From JANNXY01 sp039795755 (GTDB lineage: Bacteria > Patescibacteriota > Minisyncoccia > Phycocordibacterales > CAIZIN01): DNA of 14,110 nt. This document shows positions 1 to 5,436 of this stretch, piece after piece. A program made the translations under genes and the position numbers. Each line of letters begins with the position of its first letter. Positions within the stretch are counted from its first letter, which is position 1. Location: positions 1 through 14,110 of the forward strand of contig JBDKLF010000055.1 in assembly GCA_039795755.1 (NCBI GenBank), read 5' to 3'. The notes under the pieces are model-generated. The model did not search any database, had not been told where the DNA came from, and was given only the letters and a program-made list of their open reading frames with translations.

Positions 1-2
1 GC

Positions 3-695
3 GAACAGGTGAAGGTACACTTCCCTCGAGCGGGTATCATCGGCGAGGAGCATGGCCTACGGTTCACACCCGAAGACCCGGACGGAATGACCGTCATTAT
101 GGACGGACTCGATGGCACCAAGGCATTCAATCGTCGTCAGCAATACGGCATCGGCACCATGATCGCAGTGATAAAGGATAATCAAATCATCGCGGCCGGC
201 GTCGGCAACGTCAACACTGGCGAGACGATCGTCTACGGACCAGAAGACACTACGGTGATTCGCGAGCGCTTCGGCTTCATCTACAACCTCAAGGATGCAG
301 CGGCCGAAAAAGCTGAAGAAACCTATCTCCAGCTCGGCAAGGCACCCGATCAGTATCCACCTGCGATGCAGGCAGTTCTGAAACGTCCAGAAGACGGTGG
401 TCTCTTCAAGCAGATCAACATCATGAACGGCTCGATTGGGACCATGACTGCACGCCTCTGGTGCGGTGAAGTCGGAGCAATGGTAACTGAGCCAGCTTAT
501 ACCCCATGGGACTTCGCTCCCGTGCACGGTATCAACAAAGCACTCGGGTTGATCTATCTGCGACCGAACGGCGACGGCAAGCTCGAGATATACGAGCCTG
601 AAATGTTCTACGAAGTAAGGAAGCCACAGCATCCCTTCGAGATCATTACCCGCCCAGAATATGTCCGGGCAATCATGAAGGCCTACAACGGCTAG
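3..695 (+). CDS. Inositol monophosphatase-family phosphatase, 5'-truncated by window edge
   Basis: This is the C-terminal 230 residues of a Mg2+-dependent sugar/nucleotide phosphatase of the inositol monophosphatase superfamily (members act on inositol phosphates, fructose-1,6-bisphosphate or 3'-phosphoadenosine nucleotides). The frame is open through the left edge, so the GTG at 9 is internal. Seen: the metal-binding Glu motif GEEHG (bases about 48-62), the central motif DGLDGTKAF (about 102-128) and the C-terminal WDFAPVHGI (about 508-534), in the right order. The usual DPxDGT reads DGLDGT: both aspartates are kept and the proline is glycine. The usual W-D-x-A-(A/G) reads WDFAP. Substrate cannot be assigned. 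Codon use is more GC-balanced than in the ribosomal genes further right. Family call is solid; 5' end unknown. Confidence 0.88.
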   Translation, partial: EQVKVHFPRAGIIGEEHGLRFTPEDPDGMTVIMDGLDGTKAFNRRQQYGIGTMIAVIKDNQIIAAGVGNVNTGETIVYGPEDTTVIRERFGFIYNLKDAAAEKAEETYLQLGKAPDQYPPAMQAVLKRPEDGGLFKQINIMNGSIGTMTARLWCGEVGAMVTEPAYTPWDFAPVHGINKALGLIYLRPNGDGKLEIYEPEMFYEVRKPQHPFEIITRPEYVRAIMKAYNG

Positions 696-701
696 TGTCC
701 T

Positions 702-733
702 ACTCCCTACTTAGAAATAGGTAGGGAGTTTTT
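702..733 (+). terminator. Rho-independent terminator after the phosphatase gene
   Basis: An 8-bp stem CTCCCTAC (703-710) / GTAGGGAG (721-728) is extended by an outer A-T pair and inner pairs around a GAAA loop (714-717). TTTTT follows at 729-733. It starts 7 bases after the TAG stop at 693-695. Confidence 0.88.
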
Positions 734-740
734 ATATAAC

Positions 741-774
741 AAAACACTCCCCGATTTCTCGGGGAGTGTTTTTT
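741..774. terminator. Bidirectional terminator between convergent genes
   Basis: A 14-bp perfect stem (741-754 with 759-772, core CACTCCCCGA / TCGGGGAGTG) closes on a TTTC loop. It has an A-run on the left and a T-run on the right, so it can stop transcription both ways. It sits 8 bases from the stop of the minus-strand lysozyme-like gene and directly after the phosphatase terminator. Confidence 0.9.
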
Positions 775-781
775 CTAAGCT

Positions 782-1195
782 TTACTTTGAAGCAATCTGA
801 CCGGCAGCTGACCAACATGGAGATGATGATGACCATGGTTGTGCACCCTGACGCTCATAGAGATCTCGAGCATATGCCATGTTACCTTCGAGGGTATAGA
901 TGTCATATCCTTTCGTCTTTGATGTGTCGAGGTGGTAATACTCATTAATCTGCATTACACCAACGTCAGCGTCATTTACCTTACCTCGTCGGATACTACC
1001 GTCTTCGTTGAACTGCTTGAATGTTGATTCACATCGAGCAATTTCGATAAGGATAGGTTCGTCCTTGAAATATTCTCGGACCGCCATCTCAACTGTATTT
1101 CCGATTGCTAAAGTACTTGGTGTCGCAACTACTGGAGTAGTTGAAGCCGTGTTCTGGACGTCTGCGTTTCCTGCCTGTGTGACAACAAACATCAT
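782..1195 (-). CDS. Exported lysozyme-like / lytic-transglycosylase-like protein
   Basis: This is a small secreted or membrane-tethered protein with a lysozyme/SLT-like fold, presumably cutting peptidoglycan outside the membrane. With the ATG at 1195 it is 137 residues. Seen: IARCEST (residues 52-58) carrying the probable catalytic Glu56, then DADVGVMQIN (75-84), the typical GxxQIN-type motif, then GNMAYARDLYERQG and a Trp/Ser-rich end with a Cys. A Thr/Ser/Pro-rich linker (about 11-30) precedes the domain. The start is doubtful: the frame is open up to the stop at 1280-1282, and bases 1196-1264 encode the upstream half of a hydrophobic export segment (LILANIAVGLMMFVV) with no ATG/GTG/TTG. 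Possible starts are this ATG (AGGA three bases before it) or a rare ATT, for example at 1264. It has its own promoter (1319-1347) and a bidirectional terminator. Confidence 0.8.
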   Translation of the reverse strand: MMFVVTQAGNADVQNTASTTPVVATPSTLAIGNTVEMAVREYFKDEPILIEIARCESTFKQFNEDGSIRRGKVNDADVGVMQINEYYHLDTSKTKGYDIYTLEGNMAYARDLYERQGAQPWSSSSPCWSAAGQIASK

Positions 1196-1291
1196 AAGTC
1201 CTACTGCAATGTTAGCTAAAATAAGCCGTGGATTAATGTTAAGAGTTCTGATTGCTACCGTAATCTGACTGTCTGGGTTTCAAAAGAAAAG

Positions 1292-1310
1292 CTCAGATAG
1301 TTAATCTGAG
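1292..1310 (-). promoter_or_regulatory. 5'-leader hairpin of the lysozyme-like transcript
   Basis: A perfect 7-bp inverted repeat CTCAGAT / ATCTGAG with a 5-base loop lies immediately downstream of the predicted start of transcription (about 1312, minus strand), so the mRNA would begin with a stem-loop. In the sense direction CTTTTCTTTT follows, so weak attenuation is possible; 5'-end stabilisation is an equally good reading. Confidence 0.5.
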
Positions 1311-1318
1311 TTGTTAAT

Positions 1319-1347
1319 ATAATAGCATATTTGATTACCGCTGTCAA
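1319..1347 (-). promoter_or_regulatory. Strong sigma70-type promoter for the lysozyme-like gene
   Basis: On the minus strand TTGACA (1347-1342) is a perfect -35. A 17-base spacer separates it from TATTAT (1324-1319), and ATGC before the -10 gives the extended TGn element. Predicted transcript start is about 1312. Confidence 0.8.
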
Positions 1348-1365
1348 TACTTTCCCATGAAAATA

Positions 1366-1402
1366 GGCCTTTGTAAAGGGTTAAAAATGGCTCAACAAGG
1401 CC
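1366..1402 (-). terminator. Possible weak terminator after the EVE gene
   Basis: An inverted repeat GGCCTT (1366-1371) / AAGGCC (1397-1402) with a long loop lies just after the EVE stop. In the minus direction TATTTTC follows. The long loop and short T-tract make this tentative. Confidence 0.3.
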
Positions 1403-1406
1403 GTAT

Positions 1407-1877
1407 TTATGCCATACCGAGCTTTACTATATATTCAAAGTGTTGTCTACTTACTGGCTGAATCGAGAGTCGTGAGCCAGTCTGAGCAACCATGATACCT
1501 TTGAGTGCTGGATCGAGCTTGATTCGAGAGAGAGGAATCACATTTTTGAAGGTATTTTGGTACGAAAATTCAGTTGCTACCCAGATTGGATTCGTTTTTG
1601 AGGACTTTGGATCGTAATGATCATCCTTTTTATCCAAGGCAGTGACATCAGGAGCTGCTTCAGCACTGACTACCGCAACTCCCGCTACATGTGGAGCAGT
1701 TCCTCCTGAATGATAGAAGAGTGCTTTGTCCCCTACCTTCATGAGATCACGCATGAAATTGCGCGCCTGGAAGTTCCGTACGCCACTCCAGCGAGTCTTT
1801 CTCTCCTTCTTGAGGTCAGCTATCGAATAGCAGTCTGATTCGGACTTTATGAGCCAATAACGCGGTTCTGTGTTCAT
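1407..1877 (-). CDS. EVE domain protein (THYN1-like, modified-base reader)
   Basis: A 156-residue single-domain protein of the EVE family, a PUA-like fold that binds modified nucleobases in DNA or RNA. Seen: N-terminal RYWLIKSESDCYSI (6-19), KTRWSGVRNFQARNFMRDL (28-46), and GDKALFYHSG (50-59), all characteristic of bacterial EVE and human THYN1, followed by PIWVATEF and a C-terminal GSRLSIQPVS. The length equals a stand-alone EVE domain with no fused effector. The ATG at 1877 directly abuts the TAA (1880-1878) of the upstream methyltransferase gene, so it is almost certainly co-transcribed and possibly translationally coupled. No Shine-Dalgarno is seen. The ligand is unknown; pairing with a methyltransferase is suggestive only. 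Confidence 0.92.
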   Translation of the reverse strand: MNTEPRYWLIKSESDCYSIADLKKERKTRWSGVRNFQARNFMRDLMKVGDKALFYHSGGTAPHVAGVAVVSAEAAPDVTALDKKDDHYDPKSSKTNPIWVATEFSYQNTFKNVIPLSRIKLDPALKGIMVAQTGSRLSIQPVSRQHFEYIVKLGMA

Positions 1878-2456
1878 TTATTTAGTGAAAATAAGGTGAG
1901 TAATATATCCGAACTGCTGCTTTTCTTCTACCAACCCTAACCCCATACCCTGCCCTTCTGTCTTGAGAACATCTTCTATTCCCCGGGCTAATCCTCGACA
2001 CGTATTTATCAGACTCAATAGCCGACCAGCAAAGGTTCGTGGGGTACCGAATTCTACAATAATTAACTTCCCACCGGGTCGAAGCACTCGTGCACACTCA
2101 GTCAGACACGCCTTCCAACTTTCTCGGGGGAAATGATGGAAGCTCACCATGCATATCACTTGAGTGTAGTAATCCTGAACTGAGGGTAAATGATCAGCAA
2201 ATGCTCGCTTGAACTTGATACCTTTGTCTCCATGAAGCTGTTCTGCTCGTAACCGGACTGATTCCTGAGGTTCAATTCCCATATATTCGAGATCATTTCC
2301 ATATTCGAGAGCAATGCGAGCAAGCAATGCACCATCACCACAGCCAATATCAATTACCTTATCACCGGGAGCGAATTCCGCTTCTTGAATAATCACACTT
2401 TGAATCTTTCGTAATCCAAGCATTCGGCGAGCCCATTGTTTGAGTATATATATCAT
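1878..2456 (-). CDS. Class I SAM-dependent methyltransferase
   Basis: A Rossmann-fold methyltransferase of the Methyltransf_11/25 type. Numbering from the ATG at 2456 (192 residues): SAM motif I VIDIGCGDGALL (about 34-45), acidic residue of motif II in MGIEPQ (about 59-64), ICMVSFHHFP (about 101-110) at motif IV, and LRPGGKLIIVEFG (about 125-137), typical of small-molecule or quinone-type methyltransferases. The substrate cannot be told. An upstream in-frame TTG at 2477 would overlap the preceding gene by 13 bases; I prefer the ATG, 8 bases after that gene's stop. It is the middle gene of a three-gene minus-strand cluster (Ada-like membrane protein, methyltransferase, EVE). Confidence 0.87.
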   Translation of the reverse strand: MIYILKQWARRMLGLRKIQSVIIQEAEFAPGDKVIDIGCGDGALLARIALEYGNDLEYMGIEPQESVRLRAEQLHGDKGIKFKRAFADHLPSVQDYYTQVICMVSFHHFPRESWKACLTECARVLRPGGKLIIVEFGTPRTFAGRLLSLINTCRGLARGIEDVLKTEGQGMGLGLVEEKQQFGYITHLIFTK

Positions 2457-2464
2457 AGAATAAG

Positions 2465-2839
2465 TTATTGATGACAATGTGCCGCAATCGTATATCCTGC
2501 CTGCTCGGCAAGTGCCGCTGAAGCAAAGGATACTCGATTGGCTTCCTTGATACGTGCCAATCCTGAACAGTCGTTGTAATAGTATTTCTTGCCTGTCTTT
2601 GACGCATATACGGTGGTAAGGGTACCTATAACTGAGCTTTTTGTGGCACCAGTGGTACTATCAGTAAATACCGGACCTTCAAAAGTACCTATAGTTACCC
2701 CCTCTACTTCCCGGGTATGCATCATCAGTCCAATACTGCCAATAAGCAGGAAAACGAGCCCAAAGACCGTACTTACCCAAAAAGCATCGCGAAGTACTAT
2801 ATATGTATTGATTTTTTGCGGTATATCCTGTATACTCAT
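2465..2839 (-). CDS. Membrane-anchored protein with C-terminal Ada-like Cys domain
   Basis: A 124-residue protein with one transmembrane helix (about 21-40, VSTVFGLVFLLIGSIGLMM) and a C-terminal small domain (about 78-122). The domain reads YASKTGKKYYYNDCSG, then ARIKEANRVSF, then AGYTIAAHC. This resembles the short Ada-like metal-binding module common in Patescibacteria membrane proteins; Cys91 and Cys122 are the likely paired ligands. With no signal peptidase site and an N-terminal anchor, the domain probably faces outward. Function is unknown. It heads the minus-strand cluster with the methyltransferase and EVE genes. A TATAAT lies 8 bases upstream of its ATG (2848-2853), predicting a nearly leaderless mRNA. 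Domain assignment is from memory of the pattern. Confidence 0.72.
   Translation of the reverse strand: MSIQDIPQKINTYIVLRDAFWVSTVFGLVFLLIGSIGLMMHTREVEGVTIGTFEGPVFTDSTTGATKSSVIGTLTTVYASKTGKKYYYNDCSGLARIKEANRVSFASAALAEQAGYTIAAHCHQ
2808..2836 (+). promoter_or_regulatory. Promoter for rpmA (L27)
   Basis: TTGATT (2808-2813), a 17-base spacer and TATACT (2831-2836), with TG directly before the -10. The predicted start is near 2843, giving a leader of about 36 bases. The promoter overlaps the first codons of the divergent membrane-protein gene. A second -10-like TATAGT lies at 2852-2857. Confidence 0.6.
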
Positions 2840-2847
2840 GAGACTTA

Positions 2848-2853
2848 ATTATA
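2848..2853 (-). promoter_or_regulatory. -10 box for the Ada-like membrane-protein cluster
   Basis: On the minus strand a perfect TATAAT lies 8 bases before the ATG at 2839. The -35 is poor (TTAGTT, spacer 16). A start near 2841 would leave almost no leader. Confidence 0.45.
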
Positions 2854-2878
2854 TAGTAAATTTTACCACAACTAAGCC

Positions 2879-3151
2879 ATGGCAACCAAAAAAGCCGGAG
2901 GAACAGCTAAAAACCTCACCGATTCAAAACCAAAATACCTTGGAGTAAAGCTCTATGCAGGTGAAAAGGCGAATCCAGGATCAGTAATTGTACGACAGCG
3001 AGGAACACGATACGTTGCCGGCAAGAACACTCAACTTGGTAAAGACCACACTATCTTTGCAGTAAAGCCAGGAATTGTATCTTTCAAAGACAAGCGAAAG
3101 ACTCGATTCGACGGAACAAAAACTTCAAAGAAAGAAGTAAACGTTAACTAG
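2879..3151 (+). CDS. rpmA: 50S ribosomal protein L27
   Basis: A 90-residue bacterial L27, a large-subunit protein whose flexible N-terminus reaches toward the peptidyl-transferase centre. Seen: MATKKAGGTAKN at the N-terminus (family consensus MAHKKAGGSTRN, so the His is Thr), the L27 signature GSVIVRQRGTRYVAGKNT (about 34-51) and GKDHTIFAVKPGIV (about 54-67). There is no cleaved N-terminal leader of the Firmicutes type. It is preceded by its own promoter and followed by its own terminator, so it is monocistronic here. In most bacteria it sits directly after rplU (L21); here L21 lies about 7 kb away on the opposite strand. Confidence 0.97.
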   Translation: MATKKAGGTAKNLTDSKPKYLGVKLYAGEKANPGSVIVRQRGTRYVAGKNTQLGKDHTIFAVKPGIVSFKDKRKTRFDGTKTSKKEVNVN

Positions 3152-3162
3152 TCTCCCATAAC

Positions 3163-3195
3163 AAAAAACCTCCGAATGATTCGGAGGTTTTTTGT
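3163..3195. terminator. Terminator after rpmA
   Basis: A 14-bp perfect stem (3163-3176 with 3180-3193, core CCTCCGAA / TTCGGAGG) with a TGA loop, flanked by A6 and T6. It begins 12 bases after the L27 stop and is structurally bidirectional. Confidence 0.92.
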
Positions 3196-3223
3196 TTGAC
3201 TTTGACCTATTTTAGGATAATAT
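3196..3223 (+). promoter_or_regulatory. Putative promoter of the 146-residue hypothetical gene
   Basis: TTGACT (3196-3201), a 16-base spacer and TAATAT (3218-3223) lie immediately downstream of the rpmA terminator. The predicted start is about 3230, 14 bases before the ATG. A second TTGACC follows at 3202-3207. Confidence 0.5.
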
Positions 3224-3243
3224 CTAGTTAAATTGATCTATCT

Positions 3244-3684
3244 ATGAACGTACCTACTAATTACTCAGGGCTCATACGCGCCGCTATCGAAAATAAATTC
3301 CGGGGGAAAGTCAATGCGGCTGCACGCCACCTGATGTCAAAAGGAATTTTGAAGGGTAAAAACTTCAACACCAATCGTGCAAAACTGAGCGGAATACTTT
3401 CTGAGCCGCACAAATTTAGCGATGCGCTTATGGAGTCCTGCGCTAAGTCTCTCGAAGAGGCAAACGACTCGGAAGTCGCGAGAGCACTTAGCACAAATGG
3501 AGTTACTGGTAACCACACCGACAGAGACCTTCGGCCGTTCCTTAAAATTTTGCTTGAGGTAATCGAAGGCCCATTACCTATGAATATAGTGAACAGGATG
3601 TGGGTCACGCTCTGTGCGGGCGGACTTGAACCCACACCAACCCTATTGAAAGAGCTCTATACTCAGCTTTCCGTTTCAATCTGA
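3244..3684 (+). CDS. Hypothetical protein, 146 residues, mostly helical
   Basis: I do not recognise this protein. It is soluble and appears helical, with no transmembrane segment or signal peptide. The first 70 residues are basic (several K/R around VNAAARHLMSKGILKGKN, then NTNRAKLSGILSEP) and could be a helix-turn-helix-like DNA-binding region, but no motif is decisive. The C-terminal half (about 95-146) contains a helix-rich LLEVIEGPLPMNIVNRMW stretch. It is judged real because it has its own promoter-like sequence, and its TGA stop (3682-3684) lies inside a terminator stem. The reverse-strand ORF over the same region has a Ser/Leu/Arg-rich shadow composition. Codon use is more GC-balanced than in flanking L27 and L9, hinting at an accessory gene. 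Confidence 0.68.
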   Translation: MNVPTNYSGLIRAAIENKFRGKVNAAARHLMSKGILKGKNFNTNRAKLSGILSEPHKFSDALMESCAKSLEEANDSEVARALSTNGVTGNHTDRDLRPFLKILLEVIEGPLPMNIVNRMWVTLCAGGLEPTPTLLKELYTQLSVSI

Positions 3685-3716
3685 TACATTCTAATAGAGT
3701 GAGTCAGTTTTTATTT
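3681..3716 (+). terminator. Terminator overlapping the stop codon of the 146-residue gene
   Basis: An imperfect 12-pair stem (3681-3692 with 3696-3707, one A-A mismatch and some G-T pairs) with an AAT loop is followed by TTTTTATTT. The T-tract overlaps the stop codon of convergent rplI. There is no T-tract on the minus strand. Confidence 0.7.
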
Positions 3717-4148
3717 CACCTCTACATTCAACACCCCATCAATTCCATGAGCATGGAGTTTGAGTGTATATTCCCCTACTTCCTTAATCGGATGCTTGAG
3801 CTCGATCCATGAAGCATTGAGTACCACATTATGCTGATCTTTGAGTGCGAGCATGATTTCTGCTGCATGAATACTCGCAAAGAGATGACCCTTGTCACTT
3901 GCATTAGCTTTGATATTCACCGTCTTTGAAGCGAGGTCTTTGAATGTTGCTCGAGCGAGGTCCTGCTGAATCTTTACTTCTACCTCGTGTTGCTGCTTCT
4001 CTAATTCATACTTCTTGAGTACTTCTGGAGTTGCAACAACTCCATGCTTCTTAGGTAAGATAGCATTCAGAGCAAAGCCATCCGCCACGTTCTTGATTTC
4101 ACCTTTCCTTCCTACACCCTTAATATCCTGAAGTAACAATATCTTCAT
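3711..4148 (-). CDS. rplI: 50S ribosomal protein L9
   Basis: A 145-residue L9, a two-domain protein of the large-subunit stalk base that influences reading-frame fidelity. Seen: the N-terminal domain MKILLLQDIKGVGRKGE...VADGFALNAILP (residues 1-32), a Glu/Lys/Gln-rich connecting helix (about 44-68) and the C-terminal domain (about 75-145) with LFASIHAAEI and HPIKEVGEYTLKLHAH. The length is close to the usual value of about 149. L9 is missing from some candidate-phyla lineages, so its presence weakly argues for the Parcubacteria side. It lies 34 bases downstream of the S41 protease gene on the same strand, probably co-transcribed, although TAATAC sits 6 bases before its ATG. It is convergent with the 146-residue gene. 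Confidence 0.96.
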   Translation of the reverse strand: MKILLLQDIKGVGRKGEIKNVADGFALNAILPKKHGVVATPEVLKKYELEKQQHEVEVKIQQDLARATFKDLASKTVNIKANASDKGHLFASIHAAEIMLALKDQHNVVLNASWIELKHPIKEVGEYTLKLHAHGIDGVLNVEVK

Positions 4149-4182
4149 AGGCTTGTATTAGATCAATAATGTATTCTTTGTA

Positions 4183-5391
4183 CTACTTTTTGAGGAGAAT
4201 TTCAACCGCCTTGTCGAGCTGAGCATCTTTCTTGTCTTTGATATTATCCTCAGTGAGTTCTACCTTCACATCAGGGTCAATTCCTCGTAATGAGATTGAA
4301 TTACCGTTTGGAGTAAGCCATCGAGCGATGGTTACCTTGAGTGAGGTGTCTTTGGTAATTGGTACCAATTCCTGTACCGAACCCTTCCCGAAGGTTGTCT
4401 CTCCTACCAATGTTGCCTTGCCATGTTCCTTGAGTGCGCCCGCGAGAATTTCTGAAGCTGAAGCTGAACCGCCATTGATAAGAATGACTGTCTTGAGCTT
4501 TGATGAGAAAATATCATATCCACGACTTCGAAGCACCTTTGCTTCTTCACTACTATTAGTACCGAAGTCCTCTGATACCACAACCTTCCCTTGTGGAAGG
4601 AACCAACTAGCCATATCTACCGCCGCATCGAGGTATCCACCTGGATTGTTTCGAAGATCGATAATAAGCTTATCGGACTTAGAGTTAACAAATTCACGTA
4701 AGGCATCCTTGAATTCAGTTGCTGCAGTTGCGGTAAATGATGAGATACGGATAACAAAAATCTTATCTTTTCGCAATTCAGTCTCAACAGCAGGAATTTT
4801 GATTACATCTCGAACAATGGTGATGTCTTTTGCTTTTTCCTTGTCTGAAGAACGGAAGGTAATAGTCACTTCAGTTCCCGCCTTTCCTCGAATGAGCTTA
4901 ATGGCCTTATCAACTGACATTCCTTCAGTTGTTGTACCGTTAATTGCGAGCACTTTGTCTCCTGCTTGTACTCCAGCTTTTTCTGCTGGTGAGCCCTTGA
5001 GCGGAGCGATAACCGTGAGCACATCATCTTTGAGTCCTACTTCCATACCTACTCCTTCGAAATTTCCTTGAATATTTTCTTCAAAAGCACTGAGTTCCTG
5101 TGGTGGGAAGTACACGGTATATGGGTCACCTACTGATTCTACCAATCCCTTGATAGCACCATTGATCTTTTCTTCATCTGATACGGCCTTGGTACTTGTT
5201 CCAGGTACAAATCGCTCATTGAGCACGTCCCATACTTTCCAAAATGCAGAAAGATTCACTCGTTCCTCAGCTACCGCACGATGTGATCCACTATCGAATC
5301 CAATATAAAGACCGGCACCAAAAACAACTGCGATAATCGCAATTCCTGAAAGGATTTTTGCGTATAATATTTTGATTGGATGATGTGACAT
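4183..5391 (-). CDS. S41-family carboxyl-terminal processing protease (CtpA-like)
   Basis: A 402-residue PDZ-containing serine protease anchored in the membrane and acting outside the cytoplasm, probably on C-termini of envelope proteins. Seen: an N-terminal membrane helix (about 12-31), a cap region with DPYTVYFPP (89-97), a PDZ domain (about 108-195, GVGMEVG and AGVQAGDKVLAING), the S41 core with KLIIDLRNNPGGYLDAAVDMA (241-261), and the Ser-Lys dyad Ser311 in NGGSASASEI and Lys336 in TFGKGSVQ. The spacing of 25 matches the Prc dyad. It ends with LRGIDPDVKVE. Length is ordinary for bacterial CtpA. It is transcribed divergently from the CorA-like gene from a shared 45-base region and lies upstream of rplI. 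Confidence 0.95.
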   Translation of the reverse strand: MSHHPIKILYAKILSGIAIIAVVFGAGLYIGFDSGSHRAVAEERVNLSAFWKVWDVLNERFVPGTSTKAVSDEEKINGAIKGLVESVGDPYTVYFPPQELSAFEENIQGNFEGVGMEVGLKDDVLTVIAPLKGSPAEKAGVQAGDKVLAINGTTTEGMSVDKAIKLIRGKAGTEVTITFRSSDKEKAKDITIVRDVIKIPAVETELRKDKIFVIRISSFTATAATEFKDALREFVNSKSDKLIIDLRNNPGGYLDAAVDMASWFLPQGKVVVSEDFGTNSSEEAKVLRSRGYDIFSSKLKTVILINGGSASASEILAGALKEHGKATLVGETTFGKGSVQELVPITKDTSLKVTIARWLTPNGNSISLRGIDPDVKVELTEDNIKDKKDAQLDKAVEILLKK

Positions 5392-5411
5392 GCGATGTGT
5401 TTAGAAGCTAC

Positions 5412-5429
5412 AGTATAGCATGATATACT
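5412..5429. promoter_or_regulatory. Back-to-back extended -10 promoters (S41 protease / CorA-like)
   Basis: On the minus strand TGC-TATACT (TATACT at 5417-5412) points to the protease gene. On the plus strand TGA-TATACT (5424-5429) points to the CorA-like gene. Each has the extended TGn element, and together they form a near-palindrome. The plus box is 7 bases from the ATG at 5437, predicting a leaderless mRNA; the minus start would give a leader of about 14 bases. Neither side has a good -35. Confidence 0.6.
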
Positions 5430-5436
5430 AATTTGT

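Noticed and set aside
57..632. Minus-strand ORF of 191 residues inside the phosphatase gene
   Set aside because: It is antisense to a clear phosphatase family sequence and rich in Cys/His in a shadow-like way.
4232..5071. Plus-strand ORF of 279 residues inside the S41 protease gene
   Set aside because: It is antisense to a protease with a complete PDZ and Ser-Lys dyad, and its Ser/Pro/Thr-rich composition is typical of a shadow frame.
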